Positions 63,282 to 64,000 of a DNA stretch of 64,000 nucleotides are shown piece after piece; position 1 is the stretch's first letter; every line of letters begins with the position of its first letter. Origin of the DNA: Clostridiales bacterium. GTDB taxonomy: Bacteria; Bacillota; Clostridia; Oscillospirales; Acutalibacteraceae. Where the stretch lies: positions 186,001-250,000 of the forward strand of contig JAGZMM010000003.1 in assembly GCA_018364155.1 (NCBI GenBank), read 5' to 3'. A program made the translations under genes and the position numbers. The notes under the pieces were generated by a model. The model was not told where the DNA came from and did not search any database. It was given only the letters and a program-made list of their open reading frames with translations.

Positions 63282-63782
63282 TTAACCGATAATTTCTTTG
63301 ACGGGCTTACCGCGCAGGGCAGCGACCTCGTCAGCGTTTCTGAGCAGCTTCAGGCCTGCGATGGTAGCACTGACCACATTGCAGGGATTGTTCGAACGCA
63401 GGGCCTTGGTACGGATGTCCTTAATGCCGACCGACTCGACGACCGCACGCACGGCACCGCCAGCGATAACGCCAGTACCGGGAGCAGCGGGCTTCAGGAG
63501 AACCGCGCCCGCGCCGAACTTACCGATAACCTCATGGGGGATCGTCGTTCCGCGGAGGGAAACCTTGATCAGATTTTTCTTGGCATCCTCGATGCCCTTG
63601 CGGATCGCGTCCGGAACTTCACCGGCCTTGCCCAAGCCGTAGCCCACCGTGCCGTTGCCGTCGCCGACCACGACCAGAGCTGCGAACTTGAAGATGCGTC
63701 CGCCCTTGACGGTTTTGGATACGCGGTTGATGGAAACCACGCGCTCCACTAATTCCAACTGAGTTGCGTCAATTTTAGCCAA
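63282..63782 (-). CDS. rpsE: 30S ribosomal protein S5
   Basis: 166 residues from a TTG at 63782 behind GGAGGAGAAAG. Contains VERVVSINRVSKTVKGGRIF, ALVVVGDGNGTVGYGLGKA and the C-terminal VRAVVESVGIKDIRTKALRS. A TTG start for a ribosomal protein is notable. Confidence 0.97.
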   Translation of the reverse strand: MAKIDATQLELVERVVSINRVSKTVKGGRIFKFAALVVVGDGNGTVGYGLGKAGEVPDAIRKGIEDAKKNLIKVSLRGTTIPHEVIGKFGAGAVLLKPAAPGTGVIAGGAVRAVVESVGIKDIRTKALRSNNPCNVVSATIAGLKLLRNADEVAALRGKPVKEIIG

Positions 63783-63799
63783 GCCTTTCTCCTCCTTAC

Positions 63800-64000
63800 T
63801 TAGAACTTCAGACCGCCCTCACGGGCGCCTTCGGCCAGTTCTTTGACTCGGCCGTGATAGATGTTGCCGCCGCGGTCAAAGACCACTTCCGTGATGCCCT
63901 TTTCCGCCGCGCGCTTTGCGATCAGTTTGCCCACTTCCCGGGCAGCCTCTTTGTTTCCGCCGTAACCGTTGAATTCCTTATCCAGAGTGGAAGCGGAAGC
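63800..64000 (-). CDS. rplR: 50S ribosomal protein L18 (5' end cut by window)
   Basis: The last 66 codons are read from the right edge: ASASTLDKEFNGYGGNKEAA, then GKLIAKRAAEKGITEVVFDR and the ending GRVKELAEGAREGGLKF. This is the typical L18 C-terminus, directly upstream of rpsE. Confidence 0.96.
   Translation of the reverse strand, partial: ASASTLDKEFNGYGGNKEAAREVGKLIAKRAAEKGITEVVFDRGGNIYHGRVKELAEGAREGGLKF

Overview
The window is a chromosome segment of about 56% GC by eye. It looks like an endospore-forming anaerobic Firmicute of the Clostridia, probably Oscillospirales/Ruminococcaceae-like (inference). Supporting features are spoVAC-spoVAD-spoVAE genes, an [FeFe] hydrogenase, a ferredoxin-linked 2-oxoacid oxidoreductase, a CIRCE-controlled htpG, a BceRS-BceAB module, Gram-positive promoters, many TTG starts behind strong Shine-Dalgarno sequences, and a standard S10/spc/alpha ribosomal operon tail.

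Layout. 1-1350: right end of an integrated mobile element (partial TnpV, a two-domain excisionase-like protein), ending in the 3' half of a tRNA-Ser(CGA), a probable attachment site. 1447-4738: chromosomal genes for a 4Fe-4S aldo/keto reductase under a MerR-type promoter, YaaA, a Bcp peroxiredoxin and a GrpB-family protein. 4767-9401 (minus): a six-hairpin-type hydrolase, a GH105 unsaturated rhamnogalacturonyl hydrolase and a GT39 membrane glycosyltransferase. With KduI (16157-17011) and a large secreted FG-GAP/Fn3 protein (24991-27681) these suggest use of pectin, especially rhamnogalacturonan. 9631-10821: an Lgt-like protein and a small membrane protein. 11419-16036: an overlapping three-gene operon of enolase and a 2-oxoacid:ferredoxin oxidoreductase built as gamma-delta and alpha-beta fusions. 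17165-22644: Tex, an acetyltransferase-like membrane protein, a second Lgt-like protein and a secreted Ig-like protein. 22696-22782: tRNA-Leu(CAA).

23204-30405 holds surface or spore-type proteins: an InlB-type repeat protein whose last repeat is packed with cysteines, the FG-GAP protein, a lipoprotein and a collagen-like protein. 30560-35318 is a BceRS-BceAB antimicrobial-peptide sensing and export module with a small membrane protein appended. 36871-38736 is spoVAC-D-E. 39409-40400 is an AT-rich cassette of four tiny DNA-binding proteins, one frameshifted. 40489-42672 is a radical-SAM DNA modification/repair pair with an SOS-like box inside its promoter. Then come htpG, a stand-alone AICAR transformylase, an MltG-like lipoprotein, the hydrogenase, a VanRS-like two-component system, a polysaccharide deacetylase and an orphan peptide-binding lipoprotein.

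56032-64000 (minus) is the ribosomal block: rplR (partial)-rpsE-rpmD-rplO-secY-adk-map-KOW protein-infA-rpmJ-rpsM-rpsK-rpsD-rpoA-rplQ. I saw no CRISPR array, rRNA, complete insertion sequence or replication origin. The best candidates for something new are the SOS-linked radical-SAM pair next to the small-regulator cassette, the cysteine-loaded repeat protein, and the enolase/oxidoreductase operon.
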